Assembly: GCF_017874595.1 (NCBI RefSeq)
Contig: NZ_JAGILA010000005.1
Coordinates: 363,479-427,478 of the forward strand
Reading direction: 5' to 3'
Origin: Sinorhizobium kostiense
GTDB lineage: Bacteria > Pseudomonadota > Alphaproteobacteria > Rhizobiales > Rhizobiaceae
DNA: 64,000 nt
Shown here: in pieces, positions 17,052 to 25,371 of the stretch
How the letters are laid out: each line of letters starts with the position of its first letter
Position numbering within the stretch: position 1 is the first letter of the stretch
The notes under the pieces: generated by a model
What the model saw: only the letters and a program-made list of their open reading frames with translations
Database searches by the model: none
Told to the model about the DNA's origin: nothing
Program-made: the position numbers and the translations under genes

Positions 17052-18640
17052 CGAACGAGCTCCGCTTCCTCACGCAGGAATTCGTCGAGCGTGCCGCGCC
17101 CGCCCTTGCCGGTGATGTCGATCATTTCGAGCGAAAGATAGCGTTCGCTACTCTCCTTGATTGCCGGCTTGGTCAAGAACATGCGGGCGAAGGCGATCGC
17201 TTTCGTATCGGTGCTGTGCCCAGTCAGGCGCCCCGAATTATACTCGTGCTTGCAATTGACGACGGCCGCAAAAATCTCCCGGCGGTCGCCGTACTCGCCG
17301 TCGCTGTAGTTCGAAAGGTCCGGCCCGCCATAGCACTGCCCACCCGTCAGGGGCGCTCCCTTCTCGCCATTGGCGGAGGCATTATCAAGCAACGTGGCAT
17401 TGTCGAGTTCGTAGCGATAGACGTCGTAGGCCGAGGGCTGCGACGGCGGGCCGGTCGGCGACGGAAAGCTGGAGTGATTGCTGAGGATCGTAGTCGTCGA
17501 AGGGGCACCCGTCCCGTGCGCGACGTTCCAGTAGCTCCCGTAGTTCCAATTGTTGCCGGTGCTGATCTTGCCGCCGGCGAGCGCGCTCATCGTGGCACCA
17601 TAACCGAGAGGTACGGCCTGGGTCACGTCTCCGACCGTGCTTCCGGCCATGACCGGATTATAGTCGCCGCAGATCTTGTTGGCGCCGCCCGTCTGGGTCT
17701 GCGCAGAGCGCACGTTGCGAGCCGGCCGGTAGCGGCCATCATTGCTTGCGCTTTTGAACGAGCCGCCGTAGAAGCCGAAGCGGGTGTTCAGACCGGCTTC
17801 CACGGGACCGGCATTGGCACCCGTTTTCGTCTCCAGGGAGTCCTGCTTGTAGCACACGCCCGGCGACCCGGTCGCCAACGCTTCGGCGAGGACATTCGCG
17901 CCATTTCCGTAGGTCGAGAGAAATCCGAAATTGCCGGGGCCGGGCGAGCTGGAGGCCGTGCTGTGCAGCTCGATCTGCACGCCATAGAGATTGCCCGCGG
18001 CAAAATTGGTGTGCAGCAGGTCGGCCGCCTCTTCGTTGTTGGTGCCTGACGCGTTTTCATACGGATTGCAGATATAGATCGGCGTCACGTCGCAAGCGCT
18101 GGCGCGATAGACAGCCACGGCCTCGGCGGCGACGTTGATCGTATTTCGATTGAAGCCGACCGGTACCGGGAAGATGGTCGTCATCGCCTGCGGTTTGGCG
18201 ACGACGCGGGCATAGGACGCCTCGTTGGGATCGGTCGTCTCCATCGACGCAGGAATCGGATCATCATCGCTCGCCGGAATTTCCTTGAGATAGGTGACCG
18301 TCACCGTGCTGCCGGCGTCGTTTCCGGCATCATAAGTCACGGTAATATGCGAGCCGAGCGACATGCCCGTGCCGCCGCCACCAAAGGCGGCGCTGTTGGC
18401 AAGTGCCTCGATCGCCGCATTGGCCCGGTCGATCGCATCATCGCGGCCGTCAAGCTCGCGGGCGCCGGTAAGCGCCATGGCATCGGCGGCGTTCTGCAGG
18501 TCGGTGTGGAGATTGCCCGTACGACCGACATCGATGACCATCAGCGAAAAGCCGAGCAGAAGCGGCATGGAAATCAGCGTCAAGGCGATGACGTAGCCAC
18601 GGTTATCATCCAGGAAGCGTTTGATTGCCTTATTCAACAT
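17048..18640 (-). CDS. tadG: TadG-related pilus assembly protein
   Basis: A 530-residue protein from ATG 18640 (GAGGGG upstream); the open frame to 18718 begins with unlikely coding sequence. The N-terminal Tad domain (DDNRGYVIALTLISMPLLLG, then DVGRTGNLHTDLQNAADAMA) has one membrane anchor. The remainder is a large periplasmic domain rich in Asn, Gly, Ser and Tyr, with cysteines that may form disulfides. I do not see a full von Willebrand MIDAS motif. Upstream is the small lipoprotein gene, 253 bases away; downstream is tadE with a four-base overlap. Confidence 0.9.
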   Translation of the reverse strand: MLNKAIKRFLDDNRGYVIALTLISMPLLLGFSLMVIDVGRTGNLHTDLQNAADAMALTGARELDGRDDAIDRANAAIEALANSAAFGGGGTGMSLGSHITVTYDAGNDAGSTVTVTYLKEIPASDDDPIPASMETTDPNEASYARVVAKPQAMTTIFPVPVGFNRNTINVAAEAVAVYRASACDVTPIYICNPYENASGTNNEEAADLLHTNFAAGNLYGVQIELHSTASSSPGPGNFGFLSTYGNGANVLAEALATGSPGVCYKQDSLETKTGANAGPVEAGLNTRFGFYGGSFKSASNDGRYRPARNVRSAQTQTGGANKICGDYNPVMAGSTVGDVTQAVPLGYGATMSALAGGKISTGNNWNYGSYWNVAHGTGAPSTTTILSNHSSFPSPTGPPSQPSAYDVYRYELDNATLLDNASANGEKGAPLTGGQCYGGPDLSNYSDGEYGDRREIFAAVVNCKHEYNSGRLTGHSTDTKAIAFARMFLTKPAIKESSERYLSLEMIDITGKGGRGTLDEFLREEAELVR

Positions 18641-18893
18641 GGCATGCCCCTCGGAACGCGACGGATCATCCGCCACGGCTTGTCTGTCGCCGGTGCGAAG
18701 CGCTCCGGACGACCACATGCTTAAAACAAGGGCGGAATCTTCAAAATATCAGCGGTTATCCGCCCGCAGCCCGCGTCCAAATTCTTAAAATCTCTTGCCG
18801 GATCACCTGGTCCCGGTTTCAGCCCGAGACCATGATGAGCCTAATATTCACTCCCGGCTCTAATTGCCGCTGCTCAGTTCCTCGCCCAGTCCT

Positions 18894-19226
18894 TTATTGG
18901 GCGACGGAGTTTGTTCCGTTCGGCGGCGTCGCCACCGGCAGTATCACTGCCGACGGAGGCGGCGCACTCGTCTGTCCACCACCCTGATAGGTGCGCATCA
19001 CCCTATTGATCACCTTGCCGTCGCTCGGAATGTGCGTGTTCTGCGCCACCCGCGGGAAAGGCTCCTTGATGTGGATGCCCTTGTTGGCTTCCACCGCATT
19101 GCCGAGTCCGAAGGTGATCGTGTCGCGATGGTTGAGATAATCGGCGCAGCCGGAAAGCAGGCCCATTGCCGCCACAACCAGGAATGCGCGCTTACTTCTT
19201 TGCAACGGCAAGTTCGCCTCCCACAT
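18894..19226 (-). CDS. Small lipoprotein of the Tad locus (CpaD position)
   Basis: About 110 residues. A signal peptide (RSKRAFLVVAAMGLLSGC) ends in a lipobox, so the mature protein starts at that cysteine and is lipidated. The rest contains a DTITFGLGNAVEANK stretch and a Pro-rich C-terminus (SAPPPSAVILPVATPP). It occupies the place of CpaD, the lipoprotein next to the secretin in other Tad loci, but is only half that length. The start overlaps the 3' end of cpaC; ATG 19226 is my choice, with ATG 19247 or a TTG near 19205 also possible. It may pilot or stabilise the CpaC secretin, by analogy. Confidence 0.72.
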   Translation of the reverse strand: MWEANLPLQRSKRAFLVVAAMGLLSGCADYLNHRDTITFGLGNAVEANKGIHIKEPFPRVAQNTHIPSDGKVINRVMRTYQGGGQTSAPPPSAVILPVATPPNGTNSVAQ

Positions 19227-20736
19227 CAAGATCGAGACGGTGGCCATAGGGCCCCTTCACGCCTTCGCCATTGCGAAAGCGCCGCAACATGTCCTTGTCC
19301 ACTTCCAGGATGCCGAGCGCGAAAAGCTCCGCGTCGTTCGAAGACCGCGTCTGTTCGAGCGGGCTGTAAAGATCCTCGCCCGGCCTCGCCGGCCGTACGA
19401 CATGAGGCGTGACGACGATAACGAGGTCCGTTTCGCGCTTCAGGAAGCTTGTCGAGCGGAACAGCGCCCCGATCACCGGAACCTGTCCCAGCCAGGGCAA
19501 TTGTTCGACGTCCTTGGCATTGACCGACTGCAGGAGACCGGCCATCGCGAAGCTCTGGCCGTCGCGTAGCGCCACCGTCGTGCTCGCCGCGCGCGAGGTG
19601 AAACCTGGATTGCCGTTGACGGTGATCGCGGGATTGATCTCGGAGACTTCCGGCTGGACCTTCAGGCTGATGAGGCCGTCATCGAGCACCACCGGCGTGA
19701 AGCTGAGCCGCACGCCGAAGGGCCGGTAGTCCGTCTCGGTCGCAACCGTCGCGCCGTTCGCCACCGTCCTCTGGATCGGCACTTCTCCGCCCGCATGGAA
19801 GCTCGCGGTCTCGCCGCTCATGGCGATCAGGTTCGGCTGCGCCAGCCGGCGCGCAAGACCCTTCTGCTCCAGCGCGTTGATGACGATATCGATTCGCGTC
19901 CCGGAAATCTCCAGCACCTTTGCGATAGCCTGCCCGAAAGGCAACATGCCGGTTGCGGCGCCCGCACCGTCAGCCAAGCTGAAGGCTAGTTGACCGTCGC
20001 GGTCCGTAGTCAATCCCACGCGGGAGGAAATCGCACCCTTGCTGCCGTTCGGATTGCTGCCAGCCCAGCCGATGCCGAGGTCCCGCCCGGTCTGGCGCGA
20101 AGCCTCGAGGATTCGCACCTCCAGCATCACCTGCTGCGATTCGGCTACACGGAGCTGGTTCATGACCGGCACTTCGGAATAGGCCTGTGCTATTTCCACG
20201 ACCCGTTGCAACTCGACCGCGTCGCGAACCGTGCCAGCGAGCCGGATGCGATTGTTGGAATTGAAGACACGGATCTTGGCCGAGGGTGCGGCGGCCCGGA
20301 CCGCGGCCGCCACTTCGCTGAAATCGCTGGCCACACGGACGTCGATGACGCCGATCAGCTGCTTGTTGTCGTCATAAATCGAGATATTGGTGGCGCCGAG
20401 ATTCTTGCCGCGAATGAAGAGCGACTCGTCGGAAAGCGGTACTACGTCGATCATTTCCGCGCTGCCGATCACCAGGTCGCCAAAGGCCTTGCTCGTTCTG
20501 ATGGTAACGGTGTCGTTCGGCGGCAAGGTCACCTGCTCAACCGACCCCGTGAGGTTGATATATTGTTCCTGGGCATCGGCGGAGCCGACGAAGCCGCTTC
20601 CCCAGCAACCGAGGGCAATCGCTGCCGCAGCTGTCGCCGCAAGGGCCTTGGTTCGCGCCGCCCCCCAGTTCATTCCGCTCAACATCCCCGCTCCGCTCCT
20701 CGTTCGGCCGCTCAAGATGGCGGCAAACCGCATCAT
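19192..20736 (-). CDS. cpaC: Tad pilus outer-membrane secretin CpaC (RcpA)
   Basis: This 514-residue protein has a signal peptide (cleaved near VGSADA, about residue 55 from this start). An N-terminal pilus-secretin domain follows (RTSKAFGDLVIGSAEMIDVV), then a BON-like region (VRAAAPSAKIRVFNSNNRI) and the secretin core with VPIQRTV, FGVRLSFTPVVLDDGLISL and LPWLGQVPVIGALFRS. It forms the ring through which the pilus exits. The start codons ATG ATG at 20736 lie right after the cpaB stop; ATG 20685 has a better ribosome-binding site (GAGCGGGG) and a tidier signal peptide. Confidence 0.95.
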   Translation of the reverse strand: MMRFAAILSGRTRSGAGMLSGMNWGAARTKALAATAAAAIALGCWGSGFVGSADAQEQYINLTGSVEQVTLPPNDTVTIRTSKAFGDLVIGSAEMIDVVPLSDESLFIRGKNLGATNISIYDDNKQLIGVIDVRVASDFSEVAAAVRAAAPSAKIRVFNSNNRIRLAGTVRDAVELQRVVEIAQAYSEVPVMNQLRVAESQQVMLEVRILEASRQTGRDLGIGWAGSNPNGSKGAISSRVGLTTDRDGQLAFSLADGAGAATGMLPFGQAIAKVLEISGTRIDIVINALEQKGLARRLAQPNLIAMSGETASFHAGGEVPIQRTVANGATVATETDYRPFGVRLSFTPVVLDDGLISLKVQPEVSEINPAITVNGNPGFTSRAASTTVALRDGQSFAMAGLLQSVNAKDVEQLPWLGQVPVIGALFRSTSFLKRETDLVIVVTPHVVRPARPGEDLYSPLEQTRSSNDAELFALGILEVDKDMLRRFRNGEGVKGPYGHRLDLDVGGELAVAKK

Positions 20737-20740
20737 CCTC

Positions 20741-21667
20741 TCACTGGATCAAACCGACTCGGTGCTCCTCGCGCTGCGTCGTGTTCCAGACGCCGACCGT
20801 CGCCCATTTTGGCTGAATCGGCAAGTCCGGTTCTACTTTACGTTCCACAATTTGTAACTGCTTTTCTTTAACAGGTTGTTTCATTTTGTCCTCGATGACC
20901 TGGCCGCCGAGCTCGTTCGCGGCAGGGCCTCCGCCAAGATCGGCCATGGTCAAGCGCCGCGTCTCTTCGACGGAGGCAGAAGCGATGTTGCGCAACGCCA
21001 GTGACAGCGTGCCGATGCTGGCGCCGAGCGTTAGCCGTTGCGCCTCCGCTGTGCTCACCGCGAAGGTGACGGTCTTGACGACAGAAGGCTCATCCTTCCG
21101 CTCGTCCGCAGTCTGGTCCACTGCCAACACCTTCACGCCCTGGAGCAGCACGTCGACAAAGGTTTCGTCGCTGTTTTTCTCCTGGTTCCGAACCACCCGC
21201 GTGAGCAGCACGTCGACACGATCTGACGGCCTCACGAAACCCGCAACGCCGAGGACGTCGTTGACGCGGATGGAAATAGCCTTCATGCCCGGATCGAGCG
21301 CAGCCGAAAGCGTTGCCCGCTCGCCGGCGCCGGTAATTTTCGAGGTCAACACCGGCTCGCCTGGGTCGATCGCCTCCATGGCATAGCGTGGCTTCGTTTC
21401 GTCGCCAACGACCGCCTCGACAGTCTGGAACGAGCCGTCAGGCCGCTGAGCAGAGGGCCAGGGAATAGTCTTCAGATTTTCTGGCAGCACTCGGTCGCCA
21501 AAGCGCATGGGCTGGGCGGCGACGACAAGCGTCCTCTCCTCAGCTTTGGGAACATTTAAGGCCGCAAGCCGCGCCTGCTGATCGGCAAGATAGGTGCGCG
21601 TCGCGAAGACCGCCACGCCGGCAAGTGAAATGGCAACAGCAAGACTAGTGAGGGTCGAGGGACGCAT
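20741..21667 (-). CDS. cpaB: Tad pilus assembly protein CpaB (RcpC)
   Basis: This 308-residue protein has a single N-terminal helix (LTSLAVAISLAGVAVFATRT) and then a SAF/CpaB domain with the typical MRFGDRVLPENLKTIPWP, ISIRVNDVLGVAGFVRPSDR and VDVLLTR stretches. CpaB is a periplasmic partner of the secretin. It is 93 bases downstream of pilA, across a terminator that probably lowers expression relative to pilin, and directly precedes cpaC. Confidence 0.95.
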   Translation of the reverse strand: MRPSTLTSLAVAISLAGVAVFATRTYLADQQARLAALNVPKAEERTLVVAAQPMRFGDRVLPENLKTIPWPSAQRPDGSFQTVEAVVGDETKPRYAMEAIDPGEPVLTSKITGAGERATLSAALDPGMKAISIRVNDVLGVAGFVRPSDRVDVLLTRVVRNQEKNSDETFVDVLLQGVKVLAVDQTADERKDEPSVVKTVTFAVSTAEAQRLTLGASIGTLSLALRNIASASVEETRRLTMADLGGGPAANELGGQVIEDKMKQPVKEKQLQIVERKVEPDLPIQPKWATVGVWNTTQREEHRVGLIQ

Positions 21668-21711
21668 GAGCCAATACTCGCTACTTTAAAGAAATAGTAG
21701 AATACAATAAA

Positions 21712-21747
21712 CAAAAACTGAGGCGATGGAGGCTACCTCCATCGCCT
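21712..21747 (-). terminator. Terminator between pilA and cpaB
   Basis: AGGCGATGGAGG (21721-21732) and CCTCCATCGCCT (21736-21747) are perfect 12-bp arms with a 3-base loop. On the minus strand they are followed by CAGTTTTTG. Partial read-through would give abundant pilA and lower cpaB-tadC expression. Confidence 0.85.
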
Positions 21748-21760
21748 TTGACGCAACGGT

Positions 21761-21973
21761 TTAGCAAGTTGTCGTAGCAGTGGGAGTGCAGCTCAGCTCG
21801 TTGGTGAAGAAAGTTCCCCACGAGGTCCACGCAGATGCCAGGTTGCCGCTCACAGTAGTGACAGCAGCGATAACGCCACCGACAAGCAGACCGAGGAGCA
21901 CCAGATATTCCGACAGCGCGACGCCATCTTCTTCCCGCGCGAAAGCGCGTACTGTAGACATTACAGCTTTCAT
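21761..21973 (-). CDS. pilA: Flp-type major pilin PilA
   Basis: This 70-residue prepilin has a short basic leader and the processing site EEDGVALSEYLVLLGLLVGG, so cleavage after Gly should leave Val at the N-terminus with Glu at position 5 and the Flp-type Glu-Tyr pair. A single hydrophobic helix follows, then a short globular tail ending SCTPTATTTC. The tail has two cysteines that could form a disulfide, unusual for tiny Flp pilins. It is first in the minus-strand operon, has its own terminator and is preceded by a CtrA-like site. Confidence 0.95.
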   Translation of the reverse strand: MKAVMSTVRAFAREEDGVALSEYLVLLGLLVGGVIAAVTTVSGNLASAWTSWGTFFTNELSCTPTATTTC

Positions 21974-22294
21974 CGAGAAATCCTTTCAAAAATACTTCGC
22001 GTGACCGCAATTTCCCCCGGTCCGCGCCATCGTCGAGACCACCTCGTCGATGGGTAGAATTAATAAACCGTTAACTACTACTTCGTCAACCACTAAGATG
22101 TAGCCATTTACGGCGTCTCAATCTTATGGTTAAAATAGAACATTAAGATAATACGCGTCGGATTAGAATTAGTCGTACAATTATTACGTCATGATTAGCG
22201 GCTTTACGCCTTTCTAACCCGAACGGATTAGAAGCCACCAAAAAAAGATTTGAAAATAAGCAATTTCGACCGTACCCGAGGGGCCTCGAATAAC
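21974..22294. promoter_or_regulatory. Divergent promoter region of pilA and cpaA
   Basis: This 321-base AT-rich stretch separates pilA (minus) from cpaA (plus). It contains a perfect CtrA-type site at 22060-22075 and several further TTAA half-sites (near 22130 and 22150). No open frame of note. The region before cpaA has GAGGGG about 12 bases ahead of ATG 22295. Confidence 0.6.
22060..22075. promoter_or_regulatory. CtrA-like binding site upstream of pilA
   Basis: TTAATAAACCGTTAAC fits TTAA-N7-TTAAC exactly and lies about 90 bases ahead of the pilA start. CtrA activates pilA in Caulobacter, so this placement fits cell-cycle control. Confidence 0.65.
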
Positions 22295-22852
22295 ATGATT
22301 GCAAGCATCGACATTATCACCATCACCTCGGTCTTCCTTTTTCTTTATGCCGCCTGGAGCGATTTCAGACTCTGGAAGATCCCGAATGGCACCGTGCTGG
22401 CGCTGATCGTCGTCTACGCGCTCGACGCCACGCTGCGGCTCATGACGGCGAAACAGGCCGGCGGCGCCCTGGGACTGCTGACTGAGGAAGATCTCGGCGC
22501 CACGCTCTTCTCCCTAAACGGCATCGGCGGCGACCTCGCCGCCGGCCTCCTGCTCTTTGCGCTGGGCTTCGCCCTCTGGTGCTTCCGCCTCTTCGGCGCC
22601 GGCGACGCCAAGCTCTTCCTGCCGATCGGCCTCTTCATCGGCTGGTACGCCATGCTGCCCTTCGCGATGTTCCTCCTGATAGGCGGCGTGCTCACGATGC
22701 TGGCCTTGAAGCTGCCGTTGCCGCTGCAATTCGCTCACTATGCGGTTGTGATACGCCTTGAGGAGATCCGCACCACCCGCAAGATCCCCTACGGCGTCAT
22801 CATGGTCGGAGCGGCGCTGGCAGTGATGGCGTTGCGGCCGGCTGGAGCATAA
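22295..22852 (+). CDS. cpaA: Prepilin peptidase CpaA (TadV)
   Basis: This 185-residue A24-family aspartyl protease is embedded in the inner membrane by about six helices. The two catalytic aspartates are visible: the first in AAWSDFRLWKIPN and the second in the GxGD motif FGAGDAKLF. It cuts and may methylate PilA and the TadE-type pseudopilins. I use ATG 22295; TTG 22250 would add 15 polar residues. It diverges from pilA and shares the promoter region. Confidence 0.93.
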   Translation: MIASIDIITITSVFLFLYAAWSDFRLWKIPNGTVLALIVVYALDATLRLMTAKQAGGALGLLTEEDLGATLFSLNGIGGDLAAGLLLFALGFALWCFRLFGAGDAKLFLPIGLFIGWYAMLPFAMFLLIGGVLTMLALKLPLPLQFAHYAVVIRLEEIRTTRKIPYGVIMVGAALAVMALRPAGA

Positions 22853-23106
22853 ACGCCTGCGGCACATTCCAGCTAGCGGGAAGGCCGGCGACTTCCCTTC
22901 GGTTGCTGGGTTGTGCATGGATCCTCGGGTCAAGCCAGACTTGACCCGAGGATTCATGCCGACGCCCCTCACCCCCCACCCCCCGTCAAGCTCCCCGAAT
23001 GGGCGTAGACGAATTGCAGGCTCTCATTTTCCCAGGCGTGGCGGCAAGATAGCGGGTCAGCGCTAATGGCCGCTGCGCGCCGTTGCGGTCGGTTGGAGAT
23101 ACGACG

Positions 23107-24180
23107 ATGGCAGAATCTCGTCCTCCCTTGTCAGGTGATGCAAGTGCCGATCAAAGCACCGTCGCCGCCGGGCATCTCGCACTGGTTCCGACATGGCTTC
23201 CGCTCGATGTTGCGGACAATTCCGGCCAAAACGCTGCTGGAAACGGCGGCGACGGCACGAGCCTCGGAACGATCAGCAGCAACACGTTCGCCTTGTTCAC
23301 CCCCTCCAATTTGGCGATCGCAGGCCCGCAGACGAATGTCAGCGCCGACCAAGGCAACAACGCGCTCATCAACCAGCATGCTACCGAAATGGCCGGGCTT
23401 GGCGGCGACGGCGGAAGCGGCAATGTCGCGATCGGCAACACAGGCAACGCAAATCTCGCCGGCAACGGCGGCAACGGGACCTTTCTCGGCAGCCTCCTGA
23501 GCACCGATGTCGCCGTGTTCGCTCCGGTGAACACGGCGGTTGCGGCCGGACCGGGGGCGTCGGCGACGGCCGACCAGACGAACAATGCGGCGATCCTCCA
23601 GGGCGCGACCCAGGTCGGCGGCGTCGGTGGCGCGGGCGGCAGTCACAACGTTGCAGGCGGCACACCGTCCCAGGGCACGACCTTCACCTTCAATGGCGAC
23701 AACTATGCCGGCCATGGCGGCGACGGCACGTTCATCGGCAGCATGGTCGACGTCAATGTTGCCGTCTTCTCGCCGATCAACATTGCCGTCGGAGCGGCCG
23801 GCGGCGACGCCCAGGCGACCCAGACCAACAACGTGATCTTCGATCAGGGCGGCATGCAGGTTGCCGGGATCGGCGGCGCCGGCGGCGGTTTCAACATCGC
23901 CTCCGACACGATCTTCACCGGCGGCGCGAGTGGCAATGGCGGCGGCGGCGGCAACGGCTATTCGAACGGCAGCATGGTCGACGTCGATATCGGTTACTTC
24001 CACCCGATCAGCATCGCCGTCCCGGCGGGCGGCACCGCCGAGGCAGACCAGCTCAACCAGGTGCTCGTCGACCAGCACACGGCCCAGATCGGCGGCATCG
24101 GCGGCGCAGGCGGCGAAGGCAATGTCGCGGATGCCAATTCGGCGCTCGTCGGCGATGTTCTGGATTACGTGAACGCCTGA
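23107..24180 (+). CDS. Glycine-rich repeat protein, predicted type I secretion substrate
   Basis: A 357-residue protein from ATG 23107 (TTGGAGATACGACG upstream), with no signal peptide. About four modules of 74-84 residues repeat: each opens with a GNGGDGT-like turn, continues with GS and VAVFxPxNxAV, then ADQTNN and QVGGIGGAGG. The starts lie near bases 23236, 23461, 23713 and 23935. Very acidic, no cysteine, rich in Gly, Ala, Asn and Asp. This fits secreted beta-helical or Ca-independent adhesin-like proteins, but the canonical RTX nonapeptide GGxGxDxUx is not evident. The C-terminus (ALVGDVLDYVNA) is hydrophobic-acidic as in type I signals. An ABC/HlyD pair lies 1.2 kb downstream. Export by that pair is inference. 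Confidence 0.75.
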   Translation: MAESRPPLSGDASADQSTVAAGHLALVPTWLPLDVADNSGQNAAGNGGDGTSLGTISSNTFALFTPSNLAIAGPQTNVSADQGNNALINQHATEMAGLGGDGGSGNVAIGNTGNANLAGNGGNGTFLGSLLSTDVAVFAPVNTAVAAGPGASATADQTNNAAILQGATQVGGVGGAGGSHNVAGGTPSQGTTFTFNGDNYAGHGGDGTFIGSMVDVNVAVFSPINIAVGAAGGDAQATQTNNVIFDQGGMQVAGIGGAGGGFNIASDTIFTGGASGNGGGGGNGYSNGSMVDVDIGYFHPISIAVPAGGTAEADQLNQVLVDQHTAQIGGIGGAGGEGNVADANSALVGDVLDYVNA

Positions 24181-24592
24181 TTGCGGAGCAATCAGCTAGA
24201 CACCCCCCTCTGCCCTGCCGGGCATCTCCCCCACAAGGGGGGAGATCGGCAAGCGGCGACGTCAGCGCTCTACCAATTCAGCTATTGCCTCGATCAAGTG
24301 CTTCGGCACCTGCGCCCTTGATGTTGGGTGCGCTGCGCCTCTGTCCGATCTCCCCCCTTGTGGGGGAGATGCCCGGCAGGGCAGAGGGCGGTGCTTCGCC
24401 TTGCGCGCCGGCTCGGCCGCGGCGCCACATCCGTCCGAAATAGACCCTAGCCAAAGGAACGTCCCCGAATATCCGGCTGGCCGCTCTTCGAGATGACGCG
24501 CACCATAGCCTCGTCGTGTCCCCGCCCGCGGGCGGTGTCCCCTGGCATCGAACCGCTCAAATCAACGGGGCAAACAGCAAAGGAGCGACGCC
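24181..24592. other. Spacer with long inverted repeat between the two repeat-protein genes
   Basis: This 412-base region is dominated by two inverted 44-base arms (24206-24249 and 24345-24388). The rest shows no gene, and the last 60 bases carry the AAAGGAGCGACGCC ribosome-binding site of the next gene. The inverted repeat may stop transcription or separate expression of the two proteins. Confidence 0.6.
24206..24388. repeat. Perfect 44-bp inverted repeat, dispersed element
   Basis: Arms 24206-24249 and 24345-24388 are exact reverse complements (core CTGCCCTGCCGGGCATCTCC) and enclose 95 bases. The element type (CTCCCCCACAAGGGGGGAG) is widespread between genes in rhizobia and related genera. 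Confidence 0.85.
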
Positions 24593-25189
24593 ATGCCTAT
24601 TGCGCAGTTTTCGACAGACACGATCAACCTGACCAATCCCACCGCGGGCGACGCGAATGCCGGCAACGGCGGCGACGGCACCAATAATGGTGATGTCAAC
24701 TACACGCCGACTGCCTTTGTCGCCAATACGCAGACTGTCATTGGCTCCGCCCCCACGGTCTTCAACGGCGATCTCGTCGGCCAGACCGCCGGATGGACCG
24801 CGGGCACCGCCGATGGTGGCGACGTCGTCCAGATACCGGTCGCCGTCCTGGCAACTCTCACCAATACCGGCATCGGCGGCGCCGCCGGCGGTGCCAACTC
24901 GAACGGCAGCCAGACCAACAACAGCGGCGGCAACGTCGCGGCCGTGGACGCGGATACGACCGCAACGCAGAACACCACGCTCGTCGCCGGTCAAAATGCG
25001 ACGATCCTTGCGGGCGTGGGCGGCGCGGGCGGCTCCGGCAATGCGGCCGTTGGCGGCGATATTTCCGCTGCCCTCGTTCACTCGAACCCGATCGCGGAAA
25101 CCACGACCACGACGAATACCACGGCGGTCACCAATATTCTCGACGATATCAACAACACATTCGGAAACATCGCCGACATCGGCATCTGA
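24593..25189 (+). CDS. Second glycine/asparagine-rich repeat protein
   Basis: This 198-residue protein has a strong ribosome-binding site (AAAGGAGCGACGCC) and no signal peptide. It shares the modules of its upstream neighbour: AGNGGDGTNNGDVNYTP near the N-terminus and ILAGVGGAGGSGNAAVGGD near the C-terminus, but with a Thr-rich middle and a TTTTTNTTAVTNILDDINN tail ending in FGNIADIGI. No cysteine, no RTX nonapeptides. A perfect terminator follows at once, so it closes its transcript. I cannot name a function; a small surface or matrix protein secreted by the downstream ABC/HlyD pair is the best guess. Confidence 0.75.
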   Translation: MPIAQFSTDTINLTNPTAGDANAGNGGDGTNNGDVNYTPTAFVANTQTVIGSAPTVFNGDLVGQTAGWTAGTADGGDVVQIPVAVLATLTNTGIGGAAGGANSNGSQTNNSGGNVAAVDADTTATQNTTLVAGQNATILAGVGGAGGSGNAAVGGDISAALVHSNPIAETTTTTNTTAVTNILDDINNTFGNIADIGI

Positions 25190-25197
25190 TACTTGAC

Positions 25198-25234
25198 GAG
25201 GACCGCCGGCCATTGCCGGCGGTCCTCTTCTTCG
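25198..25234 (+). terminator. Rho-independent terminator after the second repeat protein
   Basis: GAGGACCGCCGGC (25198-25210) and GCCGGCGGTCCTC (25215-25227) are perfect 13-bp arms with a 4-base loop, followed by TTCTTCG. Confidence 0.9.
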
Positions 25235-25371
25235 CCGCGCCCCCGGTGAGGCGGTCAAGGCTCGGCCCTTTACACTTTCGAACCACCCAGTGACTTAAGG
25301 CCGATTCCGACAGAAGGAATCACGCAGCAGAAAAGACGACCGTGTCAGGATCGACATGCCGAGATCTGACA

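Noticed and set aside
23107..24180. RTX adhesin or calcium-binding haemolysin identity for the glycine-rich protein
   Set aside because: The GGxGxDxUx nonapeptide is not present in repeat; the modules are longer and of a different pattern.
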